Assembly: GCA_944470555.2 (NCBI GenBank)
Contig: OX104132.1
Location: forward strand, 7,635,755-7,699,754
DNA from: Heterobilharzia americana
Taxonomy: Eukaryota; Platyhelminthes; Trematoda; Strigeidida; Schistosomatidae
Length of the DNA stretch: 64,000 bases
Direction of reading: 5' to 3'
Every line of letters begins with the position of its first letter. Position 1 is the stretch's first letter. The notes under the pieces are model-generated. The model saw nothing but the letters and a program-made list of their open reading frames with translations. It made no database searches and was not told the origin of the DNA. Of this stretch, positions 24,060 through 36,089 are shown piece by piece. A program made the translations under genes and the position numbers.

Positions 24060-24760
24060 CCACCTCTCCACTTACTAGACCAGTACTTTCAATAATACTT
24101 ATTGCCATTGTCCCTATCATAATATTGACTCTTCGCTTCCCTCTTCCTAACTCCCTGTGGTTTCGTCACTTTCGTTGAGGTATCTGGTGTAACTGTGTTT
24201 CCCTGCCTATCTTGAATTTACGTAGGTTACCCATTTCTCTCCATTTTACTTTCCTGCAGTCTGTTTATGTCATTTCTTCTCTTTTGTTTCCCGTGGTAAT
24301 CTTCTTGTTCTCCCTATCTTCCCTTCATGGACAGATCAAACAACGGCTCGGAGACCGATGTTTGAGGAAGTCATCTGCAAAACAGTTCCAGGACAATTAA
24401 TACATGAGGGCACCCAACACCCCTCCTCTTGTTTTGTAGGGCTAAAGAAGGTGAATGAGTCTACTGCATAGCAATCCAAAAAGACCAAACACCATTCCAA
24501 AGACGTAGAAGAGATTACAAACAAATCAGTTTGTCTTTACAAGCCTGAATAGTAGGTATCGGATATTGGACACTAGAGCCTTTGTTCTACCAGAATACTT
24601 TTTGGAATTGAAGGTCACCGTGGAGTTTCAAGTCACCGGAGTCGGTCTGCAAGTTCGGGACCAGATTCTTGCTTTCAGTTACTGGATAAAGACTAGAAGC
24701 AAGAGATAAGAAATTACCAGTTTCCTACGCTCGTACTATCAATATTAAGCATTGGACTAG
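24060..24760 (+). mobile_element. LINE 3' end, opposite orientation
   Basis: The last part (about 24650-24757) contains TACGCTCGTACTATCAATAT, which matches in inverted orientation the 3' end of the neighbouring LINE (21140-21250). The two elements are therefore arranged head to head. The part before it shows no protein motif and is probably 3' untranslated sequence. Confidence 0.55.
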
Positions 24761-25299
24761 AGTGTGAGTATTAAGTTTTAAAATGATTCATCTGACTTAG
24801 CATTCATTTCAAGTAATGTCAAGTGAAATGTTGCAGTCTTTTAATGACCACTAAGGATTCGGATAATCCGTCAGAAGTATTTGCAATTACTGTTGACTAC
24901 TGGTTCCAATCCTTTTATACTTAAGTAATTCTACTAGATCACAAGGCTTTCACCTACACAGAATAGATATACTTCATTCTTTTTCATTCTGTGAAATACT
25001 CTTTTTTTCTGGAAAATATTGTCTACTGTATGCGGACCAATGCATAGCACATAAGAGCTTATTTCAGTGAAGTTAAACCGTCTCAAGCAACTACTAGTAC
25101 ATATGCAACAATCTGTCGCTAGGACGCAAGTATGGTAGTTATCATATAAGTTTTGCAAATCCGAATTCATGCAGGACGATAGGTCATTTAATTGATTGTC
25201 AAATTTCAAGGTGCTTGCAGTTATTTGCCTTCGATAAGTTATTTCAGTTACCTTCAGTATAGCGACTAGCCATAATCAAAGCTTTTAAGAGAGAACCCA

Positions 25300-25712
25300 G
25301 CCAGCACTTGTTTCGGGTGCACACTGTAAGTTTAAGGCAAAAGCCCGAAGATTTTACTTCAGGCGCAGATGAAGAGACGTAAAATATTCCCCGAAATTTC
25401 AACACTTTCCCCGAAACTGTCAAAAGTTTCAAAGTGCGACCGAATTGTATGCAATGCGACCGAAGTTCATTAAGTGTAGGCAGTGTGCCCAAAGTTTCGG
25501 AGTAATCTATATCCACAGTTCTAAAAAGCCATACTTTGTGATATTATTATACATATCGTTCACGTTTCATTGCCGCATGTGTTTGTATATTACAAATCAA
25601 TGAAATAGAGATGGCCCACAGAAATAGTTGAATAATCTAAGGGACACCCAAACTTCGGTAAGTGCGCGCGAAGTTCCTTCAGGCTAAAACCCGAAAACTC
25701 TAGAGTGCGCCC
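25300..25712 (-). repeat. Decayed short-motif array ending at the right arm
   Basis: On the minus strand, variants of AACTTCGGTCGCACT recur near 25434, 25455, 25485, 25650-25675 and 25703, at irregular spacing. Two open frames here (25516-25244 and 25829-25590) share the peptide theme ELR(A/S)H followed by an FGRTL-like motif. The second frame crosses the arm boundary at 25713 without a break. It looks like an old tandem or dispersed repeat; I do not recognise the family. Confidence 0.5.
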
Positions 25713-26680
25713 AAAGTAAATATTGACTCCTTTAAAGGAGCGTATTATGCGCATGTCATCTTGCATCATTGTAAAAGCTAATCTGAGTAGTTTTGATTTG
25801 TGCGGCTGTGCTATATAGAGCTCATGCATAACAGAGGTAACCAGCAGAGATTAGTTGTGGCATACGCTACGCTGAACAGCGATAGAAAAAGGTCTCACAA
25901 AATGTGTGGTTCTAACTTATTCCGGTGTTCGTGGTTAGGAGATATCAGATGTTTTTATGGGCCAAAAAGTTAGTAAGTCATTAGAAGCAGTAAGATAATG
26001 ATTTAGCGATACAGTTCATAACTCGTCTCACTGACGTTTGGCTATGCAATCGGTATCTTCCTTAAGTATCATATCATCTTTCCATCTAATGTCTCTGTAC
26101 CACATTTCATCATAGTATCTTAATTTCGCTGTCTTCGGTTTGCTTTTTCGTGTGTGCGACAACATGGAAGATAACACATTTATAGTCTATTTCGCGTCCA
26201 CATTGACGTTAACTAGCTTACCTTTTGCAGCCCCAGATATCCACATATACCCATAGGTCATTGTGATCAAATCCTTTGGGTTTCGCGTAAGTTCCTTCAT
26301 GAAATAAAACTGGATTTCAAGAGCTGAATTTCACTGCAGTTCAGTCTCAAGCCCTATTTACTTTTAAGATTCTACGGTCAATATAAGGTCCACTGTCGCA
26401 TTGAGACTATGCGAATTTCACTACTATATTACCATTTAACATTTCTAAATACCTAACTGTAATTTTGAAACCCCTTTAGTGAGCCTAGAAGGTATGACAA
26501 AAACATGACAAACATTGCCACAGAAACCTGAGAAGAACAAAATTATAACTAACTCATTTACTAGCACTCCAGTTTAATAAAGCTTAGACATCATTTCTTA
26601 TTTGTCGAACTCAGCTTGAACTTTAGTCGAAACATGTGCACTCAGTTCTCATAAAAACAAAGCCACGTTTTCTTCAAAGG

Positions 26681-26874
26681 TCACACACTATGGATGGTAT
26701 TTGAAAGATGCTCAACAAATACAGTGTCAGTTTTTTCAGGACTTCAAGCGCTTTACATAGCAACCTTGCTAGCGTGGATTAGTCTCAAAATTTCAGATTT
26801 TATTCACTTCGTTGGTGATGTACTGTATATAGGATAAACTTCTTGAAAAATCGAAGCAAAGTAAAATAAAGTAA
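26681..26874 (-). repeat. Direct repeat, right-arm mirror
   Basis: This is the mirror of 17851-18044. Confidence 0.9.
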
Positions 26875-27462
26875 GAGCCGCGGAACTTCTGTCATACTAC
26901 TAAAAAATCTGGTGGATTTGAAAATATATGGAAAGTCATCGACGAAAGTTCTACATGTGACAGTTTTAGGTTACGTCTGCTCCTAAAATGTGGAAGCCCA
27001 CCAACAAGATTTCAAAATGACAACGAATGTGTTTAACCATAATCCTGTAGAGTGGCCTCGGGCAAAGCAAGGTTTAGCCTGGTTTTGACCCACTGCAAAG
27101 GCTTAAATATTCGGTGCCCATTCATTAGAAACAATATTTCATACTGTCATCAACCCTAACACAATAGATGTCCAGTATTTCTGTTCAACCTGTTAACAAC
27201 GCAAAATTATTCATCGAAAAGAACTTTGTTTGCCACAATTTCTAATCTTCGATACTGCAAATATTTGTTTACTATTAGTTTAAATAATCCGTTTACTGTA
27301 AATAGCGAAACGCTGATTTGAAGGAGTTATATTCTGCGTTCCATCCATTTGGAGTCACGAATACTGAGACCGTAGTTTGTGATCATTCATGCTTCTTTAC
27401 TCCCAATAGAATTTGGGTTAGTTGAAGGCTTTTAACAGATATGTAGGATACTTTTATGTGGA

Positions 27463-27530
27463 ATGTATATCCAGCTGACTTGTCTCGAATCGGATGGAAC
27501 ACGCATCCTACACTCCACTGTTAGACAGTA
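27463..27530 (+). repeat. Hammerhead-type SINE relic, right arm
   Basis: This is the mirror of 17195-17262. Confidence 0.65.
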
Positions 27531-29124
27531 GCAAATATAACGCAAATATATTTCATACTTACTGTTATTCGTTATCGGTCACTACATTGACAGTCTGTCA
27601 TCATCTACGAAATATGCCTTATATGTTCGAATTTATCATGCTAGTGGTATCGGTTTACGTCTGTGTGACTTTGCATCCGTGTGCACGCTTGCACAGTAAA
27701 CACTGAGTCAAACCTATCTTATCAAGGCTGATGATATTTTACTGCTGAGACCTTGATAAGTGAGAGATCAACTGCCTAAACTCACTAACTGCGACTTCAC
27801 TGTTGGATGTTGGTGTCTTCAGTTTACTTCCGAATCTGATGGATGATGTTTAAACGTAGTCCCGATATGTATGTGTGGAGAGCGGTGTAGACCAGGAGGC
27901 AAGGTTAAATGCGTCCAGATATTTCAGTCAAACTGACCAACTGAATATTTGACATGCCTGATTGGATGGAGGATAATGCAGTTGAAAGCTACATGCGTAA
28001 ATGTAGGTGTTTGTGAAATGATTTCAGGTGTTTCGGGATGAAGAGAAATAATTTGTTTGTCACATTGAAATGGACAGATATTCTGTAAACCTTTTGTGTT
28101 GATGGTGGAGACATTGTTGATCGATTTTAATCTATGTCATACTGAATAAACCAGGCCGTTTTCAAGTGAAAAGTCTGATAGCGGTGAATAATGGGAAGAT
28201 TGTTTGGAAATCGTTTGGAAATCCGAATCGTATGGTGCACAGTCGTGCTGTGCACTTTCGTGCAGTATGCAGTGAGCCACAGCCATTTGAGGAAGGGTGG
28301 TGATATCATTCTACTGCCGAAAGTTCGGTAATTGATGCTAGGTTTGAAGCAGTAACCCATCGGGGGGAAGTGGACTTCGTACAAAGTACTTATTTGGGCA
28401 ACAGTTATTTGGATATTAATGAGATTTATATGGTTGGGGTTAAAATAGGTCATTTCAAGTGAAGCAGTTAGTGGCAAACAAAGTATGTAGGCCCAGTGTA
28501 AAGCAGTGCCACGTTTACTACCCATTTAAATACTATCCCATCTATCGATAATGAAATACATTTTCTCCAATCTGTTCAACCTTCACCACGCATTCTCGTC
28601 ACTGGCTTGTCTCATGCTGTATTAAGTAGTAATCCATGTGATCACGTATGCTAATTATTCAGATGACGAATTTGTCGCTCTATGAATCCACTAAATCGTG
28701 AAGTTCTCATTGTTGTCTGTTTTTTAATGCATGATCTGTTTAAAATGATCCATTGCGTAAGATGGGGATTATCGGGGAATGTACTGTGTTATTTTCTCCA
28801 GGGGGATCTTTACTTTCCCATTACTTTGTAAACCTAAAGCAATCAATCAGTGTGATTAGTTTGAAGACAACAGATCTAAGCAGTTGCTTCATACTTCATC
28901 AAAAGTTGTACATCTTATTTCATGGTTTAGTTTTTTGATGACATTTTCTCTTGATGCGTCGATTATCTTACTGCCTTGTATCTGAATGTGCTGATGTGAG
29001 GTTTGACAACTTGGAGCGTTACACAGTATTCTCAGGTCTCACACCGACTAGACAGCTGTTAACTGAATACATAGTAAATTGACTGCCAAATCTCAAGCGT
29101 GTTTAATTTGTGCATTTTTTGATT

Positions 29125-29897
29125 ATGGCTTCCAACGGCACCCCTATAAACCGATACAATGGCTTAATAAACTTTGGATTGCAAAGAAATCATTAAAAAT
29201 GCAAACAAACTTTTTCCTCGCTGGAATCGGATGCAGGTAATGATGCCGTTTATCGAAAGGCCTCGGGAAGGCAGTTGGCCGATTTGTCCTCTCTCTCGAC
29301 GAAAGTAAACGTAAGAATGAGGATATTGAATATCCGCACCATGTATGAACCTAGCATGGCTGCCCGGATTGTGAAAGAGATGAGAACGTATGGCATGGAA
29401 GTGCTTGGAGTCTGCGAGAGCAGATGGAATGGGAGTGGACTCCTCAACCTCTTGACTGGTTAGTCAGTAATCTAATCCGTTATTGTCACCCAGATGACAG
29501 CGACGAACACACTGGGTTTTGGAGCGGCTATCATGATGTCTTCAAGAATGCTGAAGGCCCTCATGCAGTGGGAACCAATCTTCTCCTCGAACATGGCAGC
29601 AAGATTCAACTCAAAAGGAAGGAAAGTCACAATTATACAATGCTACGCTACGCACCTGAAAATAATGCAGATCAAGAGAAGAAGAAGGAATTCTTCAGAC
29701 AACTGCAATCAGCACTGGGCAAGACACTCTGACATCTTTTGAGGCCTGAGAATTTTGAGTGACCTTAATTTTTAAATCCCCTCTCCTCCCCTTTATCTTT
29801 GTCTACTTTAATATCAGTCTTTCCTATCCAGTTGTTCTTTGAGTGCTACTGTGCAATGTGACAACTTGAATTGATACGCTTATGTGCTAGGTTCATT
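29125..29897 (+). mobile_element. RTE endonuclease fragment fused to a LINE 3' end, right arm
   Basis: This is the mirror of 14828-15600, with one difference (29372, Ala/Thr in one overlapping frame). Confidence 0.75.
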
Positions 29898-30143
29898 GTT
29901 GATTTCGTCTATCTGTCAGTTTTTAGATTTATGTTACAACTTCTTCAGATATGCGAATTTATTAGACTGTTTTGTAATAAGTCAAATGAAGCTATTATCC
30001 AAAGAAAATAAATTGTATATTTCACTGTTCCAATAGTTATTTCACCCATATTTTTACTGATTTCCTTGTAAATATTTTATGCCAGTTTGACTGGAACACT
30101 TTGCCTCCATTCTTTTTTGTTTTATCTTAGTAGACCAACAATT

Positions 30144-30246
30144 ATGTCCAAACGTCTGACATATCAAGCCTCACATGTAACTCATGATCAACGTGTTTCA
30201 TTCTGTAGAAAAAGTTGGTTTCGTGGTTGTACAGTTTGGTTTACTG
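30144..30246 (+). CDS. PAPSS: PAPS synthase, first visible coding exon
   Basis: The exon encodes 34 residues plus one base of the next codon. TYQASHVT and FRGCTVWFTG match the segment before the P-loop of animal PAPS synthases (human TYQAHHVS and FRGCTVWLTG, from memory). The donor GTAGGT follows directly, and the split glycine is completed by GT at 37560, giving [13 protein letters not shown] without adjustment. I set the start at the ATG at 30144, but an acceptor-like tract ends TTTTATCTTAG at 30130 and the frame is open between 30131 and 30144. An upstream exon, or a spliced leader joining here, is therefore possible. The animal protein normally has about 20 more N-terminal residues; I did not find them. 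Confidence 0.88.
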
Positions 30247-31434
30247 GTAGGTGATGATAACCTTATTTATCTGCATTTTTGTATTTAACCAACTGAATAC
30301 GTCTGGCAGTTTGTAGTGTGAAAAATTATTTCAGAGTATCGTGTAAGCAGCTTAAAAACACGTTCATAAAAGTCCCCTTGTTTCACTGGTCAAGCGTGTG
30401 ATTCAAGTAAGTAATCGAAAAAGGCAGAACGACCACTGAGTAATTTGTAGTGTTATTGTATATTACTTTTTGATTCACATTGGGACATAGTTTATTGGAT
30501 AACATTAAACCAACTCGTTGAACCAGTAAAAGTGAAACGGTTTATAATTTGTCCTGGTGCGAACTTGACAGACGCAAATACTAATCACTAATTATTCGAA
30601 CTTGTTATATACCCACCAATACCAAGAACACGATAGCGTAGTCGGATGGAATAGTATATTTGGATGGTTATGCCAAAATACCGATGCGTTCCAACCAACT
30701 GGCTAGAGTCGAATACGAGCAATGCAACGTAACACGACAGCGTGCCAAATGGCCAGGATGCTTGACCGGTTGCCTTCAGCCTAGCGAGTCCAGTTAAACT
30801 ATAAAGGTCAGCATCAATGTCAAAAGTCGTCAAACCCTAAGCTATTGATTTTGGGGAAGTGTATGACGCTACAACGGTTTTTGCCTTTTCATTGTCTACT
30901 TAATAACTTGAGCCTACCCTTACATATCTCAAAATGTAAACTTCACGATATAGTGTGAATTGACAAAAGTAAACAGATGTGAATTATTGGTTTCCGAATC
31001 AGTGGTTGAATGATTGTCGTGTGCGCCGCGAGACTTGACAGTTCAGAGTCGTGGATATAAACTGCTGAGAGGTCTCGGACTAGGAATAGACAACTGTTCA
31101 ATACTTCTTTACATGATGTCAGTTGTTGATGAATACTACCTTGAAATCGATTAAATTTCCGAAACCTCCAGACTGAAATATTTTTGAATTGGTAGTTTGT
31201 GTAGAATGATTGAATAATTAATCACAAAGTAGTATTCATCATGGACTGATGTTTATTAAAGAGTGGTCGACAACTTGGACGCTCCTAGATTCGAAATAAC
31301 AATGTGATATGGGGACGTTGCAGAAACTAGTAACAGACGATTCAAGAAATCACTGACTAGAAATTTCTCTGCAACCAGGTTGATTCCTCCTTACCGAACA
31401 TAATGTACTTTTTAGTTGTCAGAAGTCGACAGGT

Positions 31435-31775
31435 ACCCTTCTTATGTTACCTCCAACCGTATAAATGCATTTACGCGTAGTTCCTGAAGTAGATACATTG
31501 GAAGAACAGGAAGAAGAGTGTGCTTCAGATTTCATGAACACGTTTCAAAGAGTTGTACAACTAAAGGCAAGTAACATTATAAACAGGGCAATCGCTGAGC
31601 ACCTGATTGACCGTGGACACCAGGCAGATATCTTCACTTCTTTCAATATAATGAGGTGACAAGCTCTCTCGATTCTTCTGAAGTTTGTCATTAAGGAAGA
31701 CATCAAACGCTTCAAACCTGAATGTGTTGAAGAAGAAGAAGAAGTCTGCAGTCAACCTCTGCCTACCTTTGACAA
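31435..31775 (+). mobile_element. Possible GIY-YIG tail of a Penelope-like element, right arm
   Basis: This is the mirror of 12950-13290. Confidence 0.5.
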
Positions 31776-32374
31776 CCTTATCTTGACTGTTATTTAATTG
31801 CATTTTCTTTTGTTCATGTGGACTGTTTTCAGTTAAATGTGCTTAACTCACAATATTCTGCACGTTTTGTTTAGTAAATTATTTATCAAATGACCTTTTT
31901 AAATAATCTGTTAACGCTAAGTCCCTCAATGTTTTGACTGCAACCTTTGTAGCTTCTTTCACTCTAGAAACTTCCATCGAACTATGTAGATAGTTGGGAC
32001 ACTTTGCTACTGCTTATTAACATTGCTTAAACTAACCATTATGACCTCCAACTATGCCAATACTATTTTAGCCCATTTTAACTACTGACATTTAGTCCAT
32101 TTTCTTCCGATGAATTAAAGTACGTTAAATATATCTTGATTGTGTAGGCTGTGAGCAGTTGACAAGATACCAACGGAATTAACTGAATCCGTTTTACTCC
32201 ACTCCCATTGTAGTTCCTACTTTTTAGGTATTCTTATGAAAGTGAATTCGAGTATAATCAGTGACCCTCCGGTCTACGACAGCAATTACTGAAATAAACA
32301 ATTGGGTTGTGAAGATTGCTTTGTTGTAAAGTAAAGAAACGGGCGTTTAAGGCCATTCAATGCGCAGAACTGTA

Positions 32375-32550
32375 GCTTACTTGGTGATGGTTAGCAGTTG
32401 AGTCTAGGACGCACGTCTTATCCTATTTAGGACTTGTCAGCTGGATGTATCTGCACCATAGTGAGTGATGGTGTTCGCACCGAGACTCAAACCCAGTACC
32501 CATCGCTTTAAACGCCAAAGTGGTATCCACTAGTGGGCACGAGATCCACC
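32375..32550 (-). repeat. Hammerhead-type SINE with tRNA-like part, right arm
   Basis: This is the mirror of 12175-12350. Confidence 0.8.
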
Positions 32551-32874
32551 TCTTATGCAATACTGATAAGAAACTGTATTATTCGGTTCTCATTGTTCAC
32601 CCGATTTGATAATCATGTTATGTCACTTAGCTTTAAGGTCACATTATCAGCTTAATTATTAGAAGTTGGACAATCGTGACATGTAAATAGCGTGATATTG
32701 ACAATCACACATTTAGCGTATAAAACTTATAAGGACAATTCAAACACTTGACATACGAAAATTCAAATGAATATGTTTTTTGAGTTTTAACACAATTTAT
32801 CTCAGGAGTTTGCATAATTGTCTTTACACACAAGACATTATGTTGATTGAAGGCGAAGTGAAAGCCTGAGTCTT

Positions 32875-32937
32875 AGGATAATTCGAAACAGTGACCTTCA
32901 GGTTATCAGCCTCGTGGTTTAGCAGCTAAGCTACGTC
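32875..32937 (-). pseudogene. tRNA-like pseudogene, right arm
   Basis: This is the mirror of 11788-11850. Confidence 0.55.
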
Positions 32938-33214
32938 AGCATCTTGGTCTCCTAGCTGAATTGGTAGATCACCGAGGCGATAACTTGGAGGCCACCACCT
33001 TTTCAAGTCCTGCCTCAACTCGGGTTTACGTTTCATCACATTATATTAGTATGCCAACAAAGTTGAATTAAAATCGCAGATACTCCTATCACCAAAGAAT
33101 ACCATTACTCTATTACTATCAATACTACTCATAGTAATAACATTAATATTAGTAGGCAGACAAGTGGTCATTACTATTTCTACTCGACTGTAAATACTGT
33201 AACATGTAGATTAC

Positions 33215-33380
33215 AAAGCATGGAGTTGTGGCTAACTGATTTATGGAGATGACTTTCGACCAATTAGTCTTGGGTTCAAGTCCCGCTCCACCTATCAAGG
33301 TTTGGGCAACCAGGTAGGTGGTATTATTGGCTCTCAAACCATAGGTATGTCTCACTGGCTACTGCACTAATGTGCACAAA
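33215..33380 (+). repeat. SINE of the GTGGCTCATTAG type, right arm
   Basis: This is the mirror of 11345-11510. Confidence 0.7.
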
Positions 33381-33973
33381 GTTGTTGGGAACATTTCAGC
33401 TTTCAATTCGAGAGTGGAAAGTTGCCATATATCACAATGTTTTTTCTAAAACAAGAGCAAAACGAAACAATAATCACTTTTTTTTCCAGGTGATAGGTTT
33501 TTTCATACAGTATTAGATTTTCAGCGTGTACAGTATTGTTAAGTGAAATAATTATAGCTTCTCAGTAATGTTGATAATAAGAGTATTGTTAGACAATAAG
33601 ATTTCATGACTAACTGTTGTTACGTTATCGTCTAGTTTGAAGGAGGCAATGAATAGAGAAGCATGTTTAAGTTTACTAGTAGCCATGATTCATTCAACCG
33701 ATACGAAAATCTGCAACTCAAGATAAGTATTTCAGGAGTAGTGAGTGATATGATGTATTGGTGTGCGTCTAAAAGTTCATTGTCATCTAGTTCAACTGTT
33801 GTTTTTTCTTTATTTATTATCTTTGGCATTATTGATACTATGTTATAATTGAAAGTGAAATTAAAATCTGCCCCCTGGTAGGATATGATCCGGTGACCTC
33901 TAAGTTATAGGCCTGGGCGTTCTATCAACAAATTATCATGAGCGGAAAGTTACGCATCCGGGTAAAACTCATA

Positions 33974-34041
33974 GGTCTCGTATCCCAGTTGGCAGAGCGC
34001 TGGGTCCCAAACCAAAAGGTCTCTGCTTCGAATCCTTACAT
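33974..34041 (+). pseudogene. tRNA-like pseudogene, right arm
   Basis: This is the mirror of 10684-10751. Confidence 0.6.
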
Positions 34042-34322
34042 GATATGATTTGAAGACAATATTTTTAGAGATTAAAACAATTTGAAAGGGAGCAGTTGGA
34101 TGTATTACATTCGGCGAAAAGTTTTTGGTAACCCATGGTTCAAGCAGATCACCATATTGACTGTGAACTGTTTACACCATATTCAGTATACAAGTGCAGA
34201 CATTTAGTTTATTGGTTTAAGCACTTGAGTTTTAACTAATAGGCGTTGAGTTCATATCTGTCGACATCTGATTCAACCTGAAAACTGGTTAGTTTCATAA
34301 GTAATGTATTCTGAGATCAAAG

Positions 34323-34713
34323 GGGATTTTAATTTTGAGGTAGTATTCATCACGGACTGACATCATTTAGAGTACCATTGAGAACCTGTGAGCACTGAAC
34401 AGCTCTCTCGTCCTGATACAGGACACCCCAGCGGTACTCACCCACGACCGGGCTAGGGATTGGACTCAGGACCTTCAGGTTTCACGGCGAACGTGTTAAC
34501 CATTCAGTCACTGGGTCGGAGTTCAGTGTTTCACGGTTTCCAACTTCTGTCAATCCACGATATAGCGTGACTATCACCCAAGGCCTTCAGTTGACATTCG
34601 CTTCCCTTCCAATTAGTCGACCCCACAGGTCACGGCTTCAGGATATTCATGTCAAAGCATGTCACTATTGAGCACTATATGGTAATGCAGTTTGAAATTT
34701 ATGGGGATTTCAT
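34323..34713 (-). repeat. Long tRNA-like SINE, right arm
   Basis: This is the mirror of 10012-10402. Confidence 0.75.
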
Positions 34714-35019
34714 TTTTATTTTTACTCTAGTTACATTTCATCTAAGGTGGGATTACTTTTTAATACATACAGAGAAACAAACAGTATATGTTTTCAGTTG
34801 GTTTCATAAATTGTTGAAAAGCGCAACATTTTATATGTTCAGTGCATGCATACGTGAACAGAATGTAACCGAAAGTTTAGTCCTGCATAATATTACTTAA
34901 TTTAAATCTCTAGGATGACCTTATTGTTAGTTGCTCAGTTTAACCAGCAACAACACGTTTGTGATTTTGATAAATTGGCTGTTGACTACTACACTTTGTG
35001 ATAATAATGTTAATCATAA

Positions 35020-35165
35020 GATTATTGACGCGTTTCGTCATATTTGGGACTTGTCAGCTGGATATACTTGACCCAAATGAGAGGTGGTATCCGCAGTGGG
35101 GCTCGAACGTATTATCCATTGCTTCAGAATCCAGAGCGTTGATCACTAGGCATCTGAGATACGGA
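35020..35165 (-). repeat. Hammerhead-type SINE with tRNA-like part, right arm
   Basis: This is the mirror of 9560-9705. Confidence 0.75.
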
Positions 35166-35594
35166 AGCCATCATTGTAATAATAGGCTTGTTCGAGGCTC
35201 ACTTTACTTATGAGGGTCTAGGCAGCTAAATCGTATCATTAGCCCGGACGCAATAAGTGTGGCTCATCATCTGTTGTATGAACGCGCACATGGTTGCTGA
35301 GTGGATTCGTTCGTTCAACAGTCTTTAAAAGTTATGTGGTAGAAATACGCAAAGAAATAGAGACAGGACATTGTCATTTACAGCTGAACAGAAAGCATAG
35401 ATGTCTTTGTGTAGTGTAGAGTCTCTCACTTCTTATTTTAGTTGTCTTATGAACTTGCAGCAGAAGGACGATATTTCTCTGTAAAAATCAAAGCAAATGG
35501 TTGCGCTTCCTAATGGACTGCTATATCTGATAGTTTATGTAAGAAGATCTTATAAACAACATAACCATGTGTAATCGCATGTATAGCGATAGCT

Positions 35595-35902
35595 GAACTT
35601 TTCTCTAGATTCCTTACTTTATTAGAGCATTCGAATCTTGATTTAACCAAGCTGTTGTGCACGAATGGCCTAATTTACTCTGGTCGACTACTTTGACCTC
35701 ACAATCACTGCAAGGGTTTTATTAAACTAAATTATCCCGCTGAGTGCGATCAATAGGATCTTTTAACCTGCAGAGCTTACTTCTAAGTGTTTGTCGGTTT
35801 AAATGCCGGTCTAATCTCAACCTTATTGAGAATCGTACGTAATGTCTTTGAGATATCTTCCTTGTTAGCCCATACTGTAGAAGTTTGGAATCCCCTCTTC
35901 AC
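35595..35902 (-). mobile_element. Possible Penelope-like element remnant, right arm
   Basis: This is the mirror of 8823-9130. Confidence 0.5.
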
Positions 35903-36089
35903 AGTGTTGTCACCATTATTATTACTATCATCATTATTATTATCATCACTACTAATACTACTACAGTTATAAACGCCTGTGTTACTAACACTAGTAGTAC
36001 CAACACTAATACTAATATTCATGGATAAATTCCTTAGTAACACCAGTGTTAATAGAAGATGTAATAATGTTAATATTACTAATATTGGC
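35903..36089. repeat. Simple repeat, right arm
   Basis: This is the mirror of 8636-8822. Confidence 0.8.

Larger units (their letters stand above)
19013..25712. other. Spacer (loop) of the palindrome
   Basis: This 6,700 bp segment lies between the two arms and is not itself palindromic about 22362.5. From left to right it holds a diverged direct repeat (to 19198), about 1.9 kb with nothing recognisable, a decayed minus-strand CR1-like LINE (about 21140-24055), a plus-strand LINE 3' end (about 24060-24760), and a region of short decayed GTGCG/CGAAGTT-type motifs (about 25300-25712). Confidence 0.9.
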
